Positions 1 to 12,100 of a stretch of DNA of 64,000 bases are shown in pieces. The DNA is from Balanoglossus misakiensis (Eukaryota > Hemichordata), in assembly GCA_040954595.2 (NCBI GenBank), contig CM082593.2, positions 7,440,001 through 7,504,000 of the forward strand, in the 5' to 3' direction. The notes beneath the pieces were generated by a model. The model saw nothing but the letters and a program-made list of their open reading frames with translations. It was not told the origin of the DNA and searched no databases. How positions within the stretch are numbered: the stretch's first letter is position 1; the number at the start of each line of letters is the position of its first letter. The position numbers and the translations under genes are program-made.

Positions 1-379
1 CTGTCTAAGAGAAAAGGTCGGTGTGTTACAATACACGCCTTGAAAAGGTTTCACATCCTATGTCCTGACTGCTTCCAATCTACTTGAAAACTTCTCGGAC
101 ATAGTCGTACGTGTTAAAACAAAAAAACTTCCTCACGGTAGCCGGAAGATTGGAGAAGCCCGGGGAAATTGACAAAGATTCATCATCTTTTGTATCAGAT
201 CATTTCTGCTCTGTATTGAAAAAGTCTAAAGTGATTTCAGACATTATCACGAATGATCTGTACGAATGATTTAGTACTTTACAATTAAATAGTTTGATTT
301 TTTCCGACATAGGCCTAAGCATCTAATTGGCAAATATTTTGATGCAATGCAATTCGCAATACCCAAATTTCAATACAAT
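1..379. other. Upstream non-coding sequence
   Basis: AT-rich sequence with no convincing exon, repeat or conserved motif that I can see. It lies upstream of the probable first exon of the IKK gene. Confidence 0.4.
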
Positions 380-617
380 CCGAATAACTGTGCGCAGCCC
401 GAGTGCAGTGTCGAATAGAACGAGGAGAGAACCACGAACAAACTAGCGGAAGTTCGTCCCAGAAAACGGGAAGTCCCCGAACAACTGCTAAAAATAGAGT
501 AATGAATAGAGGAAACATCATTACGTCATTTGACCGTTTTCGCCGCATTACAGCCAAGGAAAATAGCCGTCACATAGGTTAAAGGCGTAATTATCAGCGT
601 TTCATCATCACTGATCG
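380..617 (+). promoter_or_regulatory. Probable promoter and non-coding first exon of the IKK gene
   Basis: The first coding IKK exon begins at a splice acceptor (3101-3110), 32 nt before the ATG, so a non-coding exon must lie upstream. The best candidate ends at 617, where a consensus donor (GTAAGT, 618-623) follows a relatively CpG-rich stretch. The stretch contains a perfect kappaB match (478-487) and a CRE/ATF-like TTACGTCA (521-528). The transcription start is not determined. Assignment rests on the donor, base composition and motif cluster only. Confidence 0.45.
478..487 (+). promoter_or_regulatory. NF-kappaB site upstream of the IKK gene
   Basis: GGGAAGTCCC fits the kappaB consensus GGGRNNYYCC at every position. 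It lies 130 bp before the probable first donor. A ten-base motif can occur by chance; its place in the only promoter-like stretch is what makes it notable. Confidence 0.45.
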
Positions 618-1055
618 GTAAGTACGAGATTCAAGAGTCGCTTTTAGCGGAAACCCTTGCGAATGCGGAAGTCGCAATCGGGAGACCAGGAGTGTCTGGA
701 CTGAAGACTCGACCTATATTCTCTGGACTTGAACATTTCAAAAACAGTCCGGGCAGCAAAGAACCTTAATCTAAGAGTAAGACCTGTTCTTTAGTTTCTA
801 CGCTAGACGACATCAAACTAATTTATTCAATTTCAAACCAGTTCCCAAGGACGCTGTGCAGTATACACCGTCGAAGACGAGGTACACCTCAATGTTAGGT
901 CTAAACAGCGGCAGACTCTTTCAACGGTTTATCATGCCACGCAATTTTGTGGACAATGAAACTGTCTACAAGTGTAGTGTGGTGCGAGGCATGTTACACC
1001 AACATAGAGGACCTATGATAATGTTATCACCAAAATATGAAGCATGGATACCCAC

Positions 1056-1127
1056 TAGCTCTGCGTACAGGTCTGTGTGTTCCCGGCGTTACACGGCCTC
1101 CACCACACAGACCTGTACGCAGAGCTA
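1056..1127. mobile_element. 72-bp palindromic mini-insertion with 10-bp target duplication
   Basis: The left arm starts TAGCTCTGCGTACAGGTC and the right arm is its reverse complement ending GCAGAGCTA, about 23 paired bases around a short loop. GGATACCCAC occurs immediately on both sides (1046-1055 and 1128-1137), the mark of a transposition event. It shares TAGC/GCTA ends with the elements at 15849 and 23600. Confidence 0.7.
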
Positions 1128-2624
1128 GGATACCCACCCAACAGGGCATGGCATAGATGGACGCTCTTGCCATACTATGGGCTAGAAATGGAGGTAGCAC
1201 CCTACCAGAAATGTACCCCCATTCACCAGAGGGGTCAGCTGTCTCTGTCATGGCTTTCCTGAAGCCCCTCCCACTCTTTCAAAATAAGGGCCCCTCCCCC
1301 AAATATACCTACATTTCCTTATCATAAGCTCCAACCTTTCTGTACCATCATGGTTCATATGCAGATCATAAAGTAGAGTGCCAGTGCACCAAGTGTAGTG
1401 ACAGCCTTTGTTTGTTTTTGGAGGAGGTTCACGTACGGTAGCATTTTATAAAACAAAACAAAACAACTGGCCCTTGCAGAGGGAAGATGAAGACTGAGAT
1501 ACTGTACACGCTCCTACTGAATCGTTAACAAAAATACTCAGACCCAAACACTTAAAAAAGACTACAGAGATACAATACATCTTACCTCATTGTTGTATTA
1601 CATGCATGATATTTTTAGTACTAATGTGTGTAAGATAGTAAGTTTATGCATAACCCAGGTGTCCAGTGACAGCTTACCGATAACTTAACATCATCCCAGA
1701 ACCACTACAGTATAGTTGCCAAACACTAGCCCAATATAATCCCAGTGATGCCGGTCCAGTGTTAAGCCAATGCTAACCCAGTGCTAACTCAATCAAGACC
1801 AAGAATTAGCCAAGTACGACTTCAAGTCGTGGGCAGCATAGTAGGCGTAGCCAAAACTATTAGTGCAAGACTACCTGTCTGCCTAATTGCAGATTGGCAT
1901 CAACCCATTGTCAGCCCAGTTGCTAGTCTTGTGATGGCCAAATATCAGCATTGTGCTAACCCGAGCATATATACCTATGACATCAACAGAGAACAAGTTC
2001 TTGGTCATTGGGAATGGCAGTTTTAGATGAATTAAGAAGGAAATAAACACTGCATGATGAAGGGCCTGATTCACAATGACGGGAGTATGGATATTTGTCA
2101 TAAACAAGTATCATGGGAAGCCCCTTGACACTGTGTATGTAGCAATAAATTAAGATGTATACCTCTCCTTTGTCACATTTCATAGTGGATCCTCGCTGCC
2201 AGCATAGTCAATGTAAGCATTTCAGTCGTATTGTACATTTTTGGATCACTAACCAAAGTTGGGTGAGTTCATTCACTACTGAGTGATTGTAGCTAAATTC
2301 TATCATCAAATATGCCAAATTTATGTTTTTTACGTAGAGTTTCTACAAAAAACAATTTCCAGGTTCACAGTTCCTTGTACATGTTTTTCCTGTGCTTTGG
2401 GTTCTTGGCATGTACATGAAGATCATACTCTTTTCGTTGCAATACTTGATAGATATCTGCAGGGAAACAAAACTAATTCATGTACATGTACATTGGTTGC
2501 ATTGGTGACTGAAGCATGAAGAAGTTGTTTTGTTCATGTATATTATATAGGCCGTGACATTATAGTTTCTATTCTTTAGGATATGAAAATCTAAGTTTAT
2601 CATCAATAGAGGACCACACTATGC

Positions 2625-2879
2625 CTTAAAGTGAAGGGGTCGTCGCGCCGCGTTTGTTTGTTTATAAACATTAGAATTCATCTACAAATCCCTGAAATAA
2701 GATCATTCTTAGAATGAACGAAGCAGCCAACCGTAGTGTAGACTGGGCATGACAGCAACTGAAGATCCTAGTAGGTCTTGGCGACTGCAGTGAGGTTTGT
2801 GCTGGTATGGGAGGACTTGTTCTCTTCAAGGTGGACACCCACGCGGCGCGACGACCGCTTCCCTTTAAATTGAAGGATC
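2625..2879. mobile_element. MITE, GTCGTCGCGCCGCG family, copy 1
   Basis: Non-coding element of about 255 bp. The left end reads CTTAAAG then GTCGTCGCGCCGCG; the right end carries GGCGCGACGAC then CTTCCCTTTAA as the inverted counterpart. A near-identical copy is at 31164-31419. No transposase is encoded. Confidence 0.75.
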
Positions 2880-3142
2880 CCATGGCAGAAAATATAGGTT
2901 TTAGAGCATAAACATTCAAAAGAAAACTTAAAACTCATATGTTCGAAAGAGCATACAGTGTGGTTTAATCATGAATGTCATTGGGCAAAATTTCTTGTTT
3001 TGGATTTTGGCGCTACATAAACTTTTGTTTGTTGATCGTTGTTGAAACACAGTGTAATAAAATGCCATGAATCCGGGGTTAACATTTATGGGAAATGTGT
3101 TTTTTTTCAGTTGTAGATTTGATAGATGTATACTGTGGTGCT

Positions 3143-6100
3143 ATGACGAACCCGGTGAGATATCAAACACGGAAGGCTGAACGAGATGGATGGGAGTGCA
3201 AGTCGAATATAGGATCGGGTGGCTTTGGCACCGTCCTGCTGTGGGAAAACAAGGTGAGTGAGATGATTGTTTTTTGTCGATGGTGCGGTGTATGTAATTA
3301 GCCTTGGAGCCTGGCACATCTGGGGAAGTTGAGTTCTTGCCAAGCTAGCTGTGTGAAATGTATCTCTGTTAACGTTGCTTTCACATATTCCTGATGTATG
3401 ATGATAATACATGTACCGGTACTAGAAGTTGCATGGCAGTGTCACTGTGTGGATCCACGTTTTCTATCCATCAACATAAAAAACCATAAAAGTGTGTGTG
3501 TGTGTGTGGGGGGGGGGGATAAATTGTTACAAAACATTTGATACAATTTGTCAAAACTATCGGGTATTTTACTACATGTATAATATTTTCACTCACAAGA
3601 AATTTGTACATTTATATTATAAAATTTCATGAGATTTTCATGTGAATTTCATTGGTAGAGTTTGAGTAACGATGAATGATTTGCATATATGAAATCACTG
3701 GCCTGACTGGTCATTGTTTCTGCAATACTCATGAATATTAATGTGGCGATGGCTAAGGCTTTGATTGTACATAGCTGATCCGTAAGTAATTGTTAAATTT
3801 CTTTGGTACTGATATGTCCATTGAAGTTTCAAATTATGATTTTTGATCTAAAAACAGCATACGAAAGAACAGCTGGCTCTGAAGCAATGTCGCCTGGCAT
3901 TGGAAGGAAAACACAAAAAGAGATGGCAGTTGGAAGTCACCATTATGCAGAGGTTGGATCATCCCAACGTTGTCACGGCAATTGGCGTTCCGGATGCTCT
4001 CCTGCCACCGGAAGGGGAACTTCCGAGACTGGCAATGGAATACTGTTCCGGGGGAGATCTCAGAAAGGTAGGGGGAATTCAGTGACGTGGTCTTGATCTG
4101 GCAAGTTTCCTGTTTTCATTGTGAAATTCATCTTGGAATCTATGTGTGCTTAATTTTTTGCTTTCACTTTTGTCTGTCATAAATAGCACCAATGCCAGTA
4201 TTTCAGAACTGCCATTGTCGAATTGCAGCATGATTGCAATCATGTAGTCACACCTTGTGCCAGCAACTGTGCTGAGCTTGTACGAAAGAAGTGCTGAAAA
4301 TGTGCTAAGATCTTGAATCGGGTAAAATACATCAGTGTTTTCTTCTAGACAGGGCCCGGGGGGATTCACCCCCTGTTGACATGTTGGCACCCCCAGAAAT
4401 GTGTCAAGGGGGACCAGTGCCCCTTCAAATGATGTCACTCACATGTTAGAGATATTACATTGCCAGAGTGGAATCCCCCAAATATTCTGGCAAAGGGGGA
4501 AATATCCCTCCTGTTGATGCCATCCTGGATGGAGCACTTGTGCAAATATTTATATTAAAGGTATACGGTCACCTATGGAAAATTAGCCATATATACCATG
4601 GCAAATTGCGATCTAGCCAATCACAGATTTTCAGTGGGTGGCACACGCGAAAAAAAGAGCGCCACCATATGTTCTTTAGAACGCCCAAATACTCCATTTC
4701 AGCCATATATGGGCGTATGTAAATTGGAGGTGACTGTATACCTTTAATGAATTTATAACCTCCCTGTATTTCTCTTAGTTGCTGAACAAGCCAGAAAATT
4801 GCTGCGGTCTGAGAGAAAACACAGTTCAAGACATCCTCCATGATATAGCAGGCGCAATAGAGTACCTGCACTCAAGACGGATAATTCACAGAGACTTGAA
4901 ACCGGAAAATATTGTCTTACAGCATACTGAGAAAGGGGTATGTATTCTCACATGGTATTTCCACTATTGTACTTACATGACTGTTAGCCATCTCAGTGTA
5001 ATGACATGTTCTGTCAGGTGACCAATGTTCTGTGAGGTAGAATACTTGCTTGGAATGGTTCTAGGAAAGTCACCCCCTGGACATTTACTCAATGAATCCT
5101 GACCCTATCCCAAACATTAGACCTGTCTGGTTGGTGGTTTATTTCCAGGGGTACCCACCCTGATACTCTTAGAAATTATCCTCTTTTGTGCTTGGAATGG
5201 CAAAGATCAGGATTCAGTGCTCATGATCTCTTAAATAGAATGCATTCAGAAGAGATTCTGAGTTTTAAAAAAAATTGTGCAAAGTGAAATGACTACTGTG
5301 GTTTAGAATGGAGGTTGTAATGCCAGTAATTTTGATGATGATTCCACCCAAAAAATACCTTGTGTGTGTTAGTCCTAGTGGGAAAAACTTCATACAATTG
5401 TTTGGCACACATTTGAAGTTAATGCAACATTGTCTGAATTCAATTGATTTTTGTCTTGATTTTCCCCCCAGATACTTTATAAAGTCATAGACTTGGGTTA
5501 TGCCAAAGAGTTAGATGAAGGCAGTCTGTGTACATCTTTCGTAGGAACACTGCAATATTTGGTAAGAACGTTATTCCATCACAGTGTCAGTGAGATTTAG
5601 TTGGCTGGTGGTATATGAATGCAGTCATATATATACATGTATATATTGGGTAACTGATGTGTTGATAGTGGGGTTAAAGGTAAACGATCACCTATGGAAA
5701 ACTAGCGACAGTTACCATGGCAAATTGAGATCTAGCCAATCACTGATTTTCAGTGGGTGGCACACGCAAATAAAGAGCGCCACCATATGTTCTTTAGAAC
5801 GCTCAAACACTCCATTTCAGCCATATAAGGGTGTATGTAAATTGGTGACTGTATACCTTTAACAAAACATATTGTAAGTTGTGATAATGTTTTCTCGATG
5901 TAAACATACCGATTGTATTAGTTTCAGACCGAACTTGCCAAAGTTATCATATTTTAAATTTACAATATTATCTTACAGGCACCAGAATTATTCTCCAACA
6001 AAGAGTACACAAAGTCTGTGGACTATTGGAGTTTTGGCAATGTCATCTATGAGTGTGTCACAGGGTACAGACCTTTCCTACCCAACCTTCCACCAGTGAA

Positions 6101-9100
6101 ATGGTAATTATAAAATTCTTAGTGCAGTTACCCCAGTGTGTTCTGGAACAAGCATGATTTCGTCACAAGGAAAGCCTTGCATGAATTTGAGTTTCTGAAA
6201 ATGTCGTATTGACTTAGAAGGCATACCAAATGACACCTGTCTAAGCTGGAAACCTGCATTACATAATGGTAGTGGTGCAGTAAACATTTTATGCTGCTTG
6301 GATGCGTAAAATATGCAAAGTAGAAGTACACTCTGATAGTTCTCAAATAAATGTACTCTTCAATATATCTTCATTTGAAAGTCAATGTCATTTGATTTTA
6401 AAACTTAATTTCATGTGTTTCACTTCAAATTAAAAAAATTTTTTTTCTTAATCTGCTAGGCATGGTATAATTATGCAGAAAAAGGATGATGATATATGTG
6501 CATACGTTGATATGCAAGGTATGTGGGGCGGATATGCCCTTTAACCGTATATGGGCATATGTAAATTAGAGTTTAAACTGTCTATTTCAGATTTTTGTGT
6601 GTGAAACTTTCGAAACTGCATTATTTGCGCAAAAATATACTATCAGTATGACACATCACCTTTCTGGTGGTGTTTGTATTGTGATATAATCCAATATGGT
6701 GTCAGGTTGACTTCTGGCAATATTTTTTTAAAATCTGTCTGTCCAATGGGGACTAGGTAGTACAAGTTACGATGTGTACTCTTTTTTTAATTTCAGGTGA
6801 TATAAAATTTTCACCATTGATACTAAGTCCAAATCATCTTTGTCAGTAAGTTATATTTTATTTATTAGAGCAATAATGATTACAACAATAAAATTTGTTA
6901 TCATTGTCTGCATGAGAGAGCCAAATTATGTCAAATTTGAAATTCAAAATGGCTGCCAATCTTTATGTTCACTCTGTGGTGAAAATTTATTTATCAATTT
7001 TTATAGAACCAAAACAGTGAACATCCTGTTTTCTTCTCTGCTTTTAAAAATACTCCTGACACACTTTAATATAGCAAAGAATTGAAATGTGTGGAGGAAT
7101 TTTTTTCAAAAATCTGAAAATCTGTCCCGAGGTGCACACTACCCTAAAAACCACCTTTCATCTTCAGACCGTTCAGAGAAGCCCTTGAGAAATGGCTGAA
7201 GCTAATGCTGATGTGGAATCCCAAGCGACGAGGCGGCCAACTGGATGAAGTGCAGAAAAGGCCAAAATCCTACATAATGATTGATAACACCGTCGACATG
7301 AAGGTAGGGGTCATGAACAGTCGTGTTCTACTCCAAACAGCATGCTAATACAGTCGAACCTGTCTATAGTGGCCAGTCAAGGGACTTTCCAAAACTGGCT
7401 TTTATTGACAGGTGGCCTTTATAGACAGGTCAATTAATGCATATGTAAACTGCACAGGGACTTAACAAAGTGGCCACTATATAGAGGTTGCCAGTATAGA
7501 GAGGTGGCCACTAACACAGGTTTGACTGTATACGCAGTATTCCAATTGTCACCATAGTCTGTATGTGTGTAACAACCATTGTTATTGTTGACAAATGAAT
7601 TCTAGTCTGGACTTGAATTCAAATTTTGAACAATAACAATACTGGCTATACACATATAGGTTGTGTTGATAAGCTAAACACTGGGCATATCGCCCATTTT
7701 TAGGAATTTGAACGAGAAACTGTAGGAGATACAAGAAACAAAAATACTAAAAACATAGCGAAAAGTTAATGAAGCTTTAATATAAATGACCACCATTTCT
7801 GTTTTTCAGGTTGCCCATATTTATTGCATTCACACCAATAGAGTGTTGTCGTACGTTGTGTCGGAGAGCATCACAATGCTTGCGGTTCAGACAATACTGG
7901 CAAAGCATTCTGGGATACCCGTCAAAGAGCAAGAGCTACTGTTGGCGTCGGGGGTGTCGTATGATCCACGACAGCCCTCGATTCAGCTGTGGTCAGAATC
8001 CTTGGAGGTGAGTGCATTCTATTCAGAGTAACTTACTTAAAGGGACAAAGTCTCTCTCTCTCCCTGCTCTTCTCCATTAATATATGTTTGATACAAGACA
8101 CCGTTTATGTTATTCTACATGTGGATATATAGTGAATCAATGTTCGACCACACACAACTTCCACCCAACTTGCAGACACAATAGTGAAAAACTCACCAAA
8201 ATGAATAATCAGTATCTACCATTTATTTATTTTGGGCAAGTTTTTACTCTCATATCCTACAAACGGGATGGAAGTTGTGTGTGATCGAACATTCATTCAC
8301 TATATATCCACATGTAGAATAACATAAACGGTGTCTTGTATCAAATATAATTAATGGAAAAGGGCAGCGAGAGAGAGACTTTGTCCCTTTAATTGGCGTA
8401 CATTCAGCCATTTTGGATTTCAAACTTGAATTGTGATCAAGATATTTAATTTTGAAACCAGCACACAAGTGTTGTATATTCACAAAGAACCTGTATCTTT
8501 CTTTTCCAGGGACACGAAAACTTTGTATTCCTATTCAGAAGTAATTCCGCTCAGAATGTATCCAACGACAGGCATATACCAGAACTTGTGCAATGTATGA
8601 GTAAGTGTCAAACCGCTCCACCAATTGCATTGCAGCCTTCTATTCAAGTCGACCAATCAGCAGCAGTCTCCTCCAAATCGGCCAATCGCGTGGCACTTTT
8701 TCAGATTTCAAAATGACTGAAGATACATCAGCAGATTCTGCAAGTGAACCAAACCATACTTACCATCAAAATCCAGCATAACCTATTGATTGTGGCTGTC
8801 TGTTATCAAGAAAAGTGGTAAAACCTTCCTACAACAGGCATCATAGGGATTTAGACAAGTGTTAGGTTGGCCGATATGTTTAAACACTGAGGTTCTTTAT
8901 TACACAGTGTATGTGAAGGGGGTTGGAAGAGGTGTTCAGTGTAGACATGTTTTCCAGGTTATTTTGACAGATTCCATTCTAGATTGTCAGCTTCACGTTA
9001 AGCTCATCTAGGTCTCTGTTTCGGACATCTTTGCCTCCTTAGATCATCAGAACAAGACCTTATTCTGTTTACTTCTGTTTACTCGTTTCAGTTTCAGAAC

Positions 9101-12100
9101 CACAGACATTGTTACCGTATGACGAACACAGGAAAACCTGGGCCCAGGCTGTGTACTTCTGTGGTCAGCAAACACTAACTTATCAAAGACAACTGCAAGC
9201 TCAAAGAGCTGCAATGTAAGTCATAAATCCTTTCAAAGTGTTTGAAAATGAATTTTGCATATAAATGTAAAATACCAGTTTAATGAATATTCTCAGTAAA
9301 TAGAAAGGTATATCTGTTGAAAGGGGTAATGACCTTTCATTATTTTCTGGTATTTCTGTCAATCATTGAACTGTCTTGAACTTTGACCTTTGACCTCCCA
9401 CCACAGGATGAGTCTCCTACGATTCAACTCAAACCTGAGTAAGTTAAAAAGCCAGATGACAGAAGACTGCCACAAAGTTGCAGCGCTGATTGAGTTCTTC
9501 AAAATAAGGTGAGTTAAACTCGTATTTGCCGTGTTCTAGGTCAGCTACCCCCGGACTTTTACCTGTGAATCACTGATTCCGCTATCCCCAGCCTTGACTG
9601 GGGAGGGGAATATCCAGGGGGTGGCCATCCTAAATACAAGTTACCATACATAACTCTTTTTAGGGAAGCTATGTGTGTTTCAGAAGCTTAACAGACCAGT
9701 GAAAAGACTTTGTGTACTTTGCTATGTACACTTACATATGGCATAATCTGCAGTACAGGAATATTCACATTTAAAGGTATACATTCACCAATGGAAAATT
9801 AGCTATAGTTACCATAGCAAATTGAGATCTAGCCAATCACAGATTTTCAGTGGGTGGCACACGCGAAAAAAAGAGCGCCACCATAAGTTCTTTAGAACGC
9901 TCAAATACCATATTTCAGCCATATATGGGTGTATGCAAATTGGAGGTGACTGTATACCTTTACAATGTAATGATGAATAAGTCAATGTCATGAAAGTCGA
10001 AGGGTTCATTAATAACCTTTGCATGCATGAATACAAGTCTACCATTGTACTGGGAATAAACACTAAACACCATCAATCCACATAAGGGGAGAGTCTGTCA
10101 ATCTATCAATGTCCTAATGTTCGTGATAATATTTTCCATTTTAGCCACAAGTTTGACGTCGAGAGCTACCTCAGTCAGGCTGACAATGGAGTGGGTGAGT
10201 GTGAATCAAATTCTGGACGAGATGGGCAATTTTTTAATTTTTCTTCAGTGAGTTTTGCGAGGAATTTCATGAAAATGACATGAAGTAGAAGTTGATTGAA
10301 TTTTGTCGTTGTTTTATTGTTGTCCATCTGTAGCGTCCGAAAAACTGTTCAACTCCTGGAAGAAAATGGAAGAGGATTTGGTCAAATATCAGCTGGTAGG
10401 TGATGATGAAGTAATGTACATACTATTTAGCAGTAGCATAGACATGTATAATAATGTCGAGTCAACCCCATTGAGGCAGTCATTATTGGAGATATCAAAT
10501 GAAAAACAAATGAAAATGAGGTCAGTTGAGGTCATTTGATTTTGATGTCCATAGCTTGTGATGAAAGAACACATCCTGTATAAACCAGACACTCTACAGA
10601 CCTAGGTCCCACACAGACAAATATCTCATTTTCTAATTCTGACAGGAATAATTTTATAACTCAACCCCTCCAGTTATGACTTCAAACTCAAATCCCAAAC
10701 GAATGTCTCTGTTTGCTTCTGCAGCAAGGAGGGGTAAAACAGCTGGAAGAAAAGGCAATGGCCATGCAGGCCAAGATCATGGAGCTCCAGAAGAGCCCTT
10801 ACTGCAGGATAAAACAGATGGATGCCCCTGCAGATCTGATTGCCATGTGAGTCTAGAAAATAGTTCTGATCTAGAAATGAAGTAGCAGCAAAAAAAGTGT
10901 GTGAGGAGCCTTTAGAAAACAAAGAAGAAAACAGGGTGATCACCGTCTTGTTTTCATGAAAATCGATACTTTAAATTTCCTCCATAGACTTAACCCAGAG
11001 ATTGGCAGCCATTTTGATTTTCAAATTTGAGACAATTTGACACAGTTTTGCTCTGTCGTTCATCATTTAAATTTTTGCACAGTGACCCCAAATTTTTATC
11101 CTCAATTGTAAGATAATATAATAAAAAGTTGCTTTGAGCGAAAAAAGAGAGAAATGTTAAGACTTTGATTTTTGGGGTTCATTCCACCTTCATTGGACGA
11201 CATCAGTTTCCCCACCCTGAGCATTCACCAACAATTTCTCTTGCAGACACACAGTTGCATGTGCATGTAAGCAACACTCGCTCCAATGTAAAAACTCTGG
11301 TCTTATCTGCACAATTGTTAAAGATTTATTAGAGAGTTTATCACACTAATGAGCAGAACACCTGCATACTAATGTCTTGTACGAGTTGTAGTTGAGGAAT
11401 GCGGGTTAAAATTTTGTTTTCCCCCTTTTTTTCAGTGAAAAGGAGTCACATGTATTGTTTAACAGACTTCGACAGGCTTCCAAAGGTAAGATTACCTGAA
11501 AATTTGCAAACTATCCTTGTTGCATCTCTGAGTATTTTGTTGGTTATGATATCTGTTCTATTGTAGGGGTTACAAGTATGTCTGTCTTCTGTCTATCTGT
11601 CTCTCTCTCCCTCCCCTCTCTATCTCTCTGATGTTTTAGGAAACCAACACTGGAGTAGATTTGAGGGTCTTGAAAGGTAAACAATCTCGTATCAATTTGA
11701 CTTTCAGATCAAAGGCAACAATTCCAAGACAACTCAGAAATGTATATGGTTGTTGTTAAATGTCTAACCAAGAAGGATACCCTGACAAAGGATCTCTCTG
11801 CACATCTTAGGTAAGTGGACATCCCTGTCTTTTTAATGGTCCCATCTACTCTTATAGATAAGTAGGCATGTTCCATTCTGATTTAGGTGAGGGGCGTGGT
11901 GAAATACGGAGTATGGGTGAAATCTGGATTGTGAACTTACCACGGTATGAACAATATTAATTCCATTCATGTGTGTTATTAGACTTAGAAATATGTATGT
12001 TGCTTATCTGTCTTGACCATCATTGTCTTAAATCAGTGGCTCGGATTTCTGCCACTGATAGCCCCAAATAAAGTCTTGTTTGATATGCTAAATTTGTAAA

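Larger units (their letters stand above)
618..3110 (+). other. Probable 5' UTR intron of the IKK gene
   Basis: From the candidate donor at 618 to the acceptor at 3110. Apart from the palindromic insertion near 1.06 kb and the MITE at 2625, I see no conserved structure. Short open frames here lack splice context or recognisable domains. Confidence 0.4.

Noticed and set aside
856-1262. Short open frames near the palindrome in the 5' intron
   Set aside because: No splice context, no domain, and partly made of an inserted palindrome.
8084-8483. Open frames on both strands with TTHNFHP-like repeats, also near 24.7 and 29.9 kb
   Set aside because: They are translations of the foldback element arms, which are inverted copies of each other.
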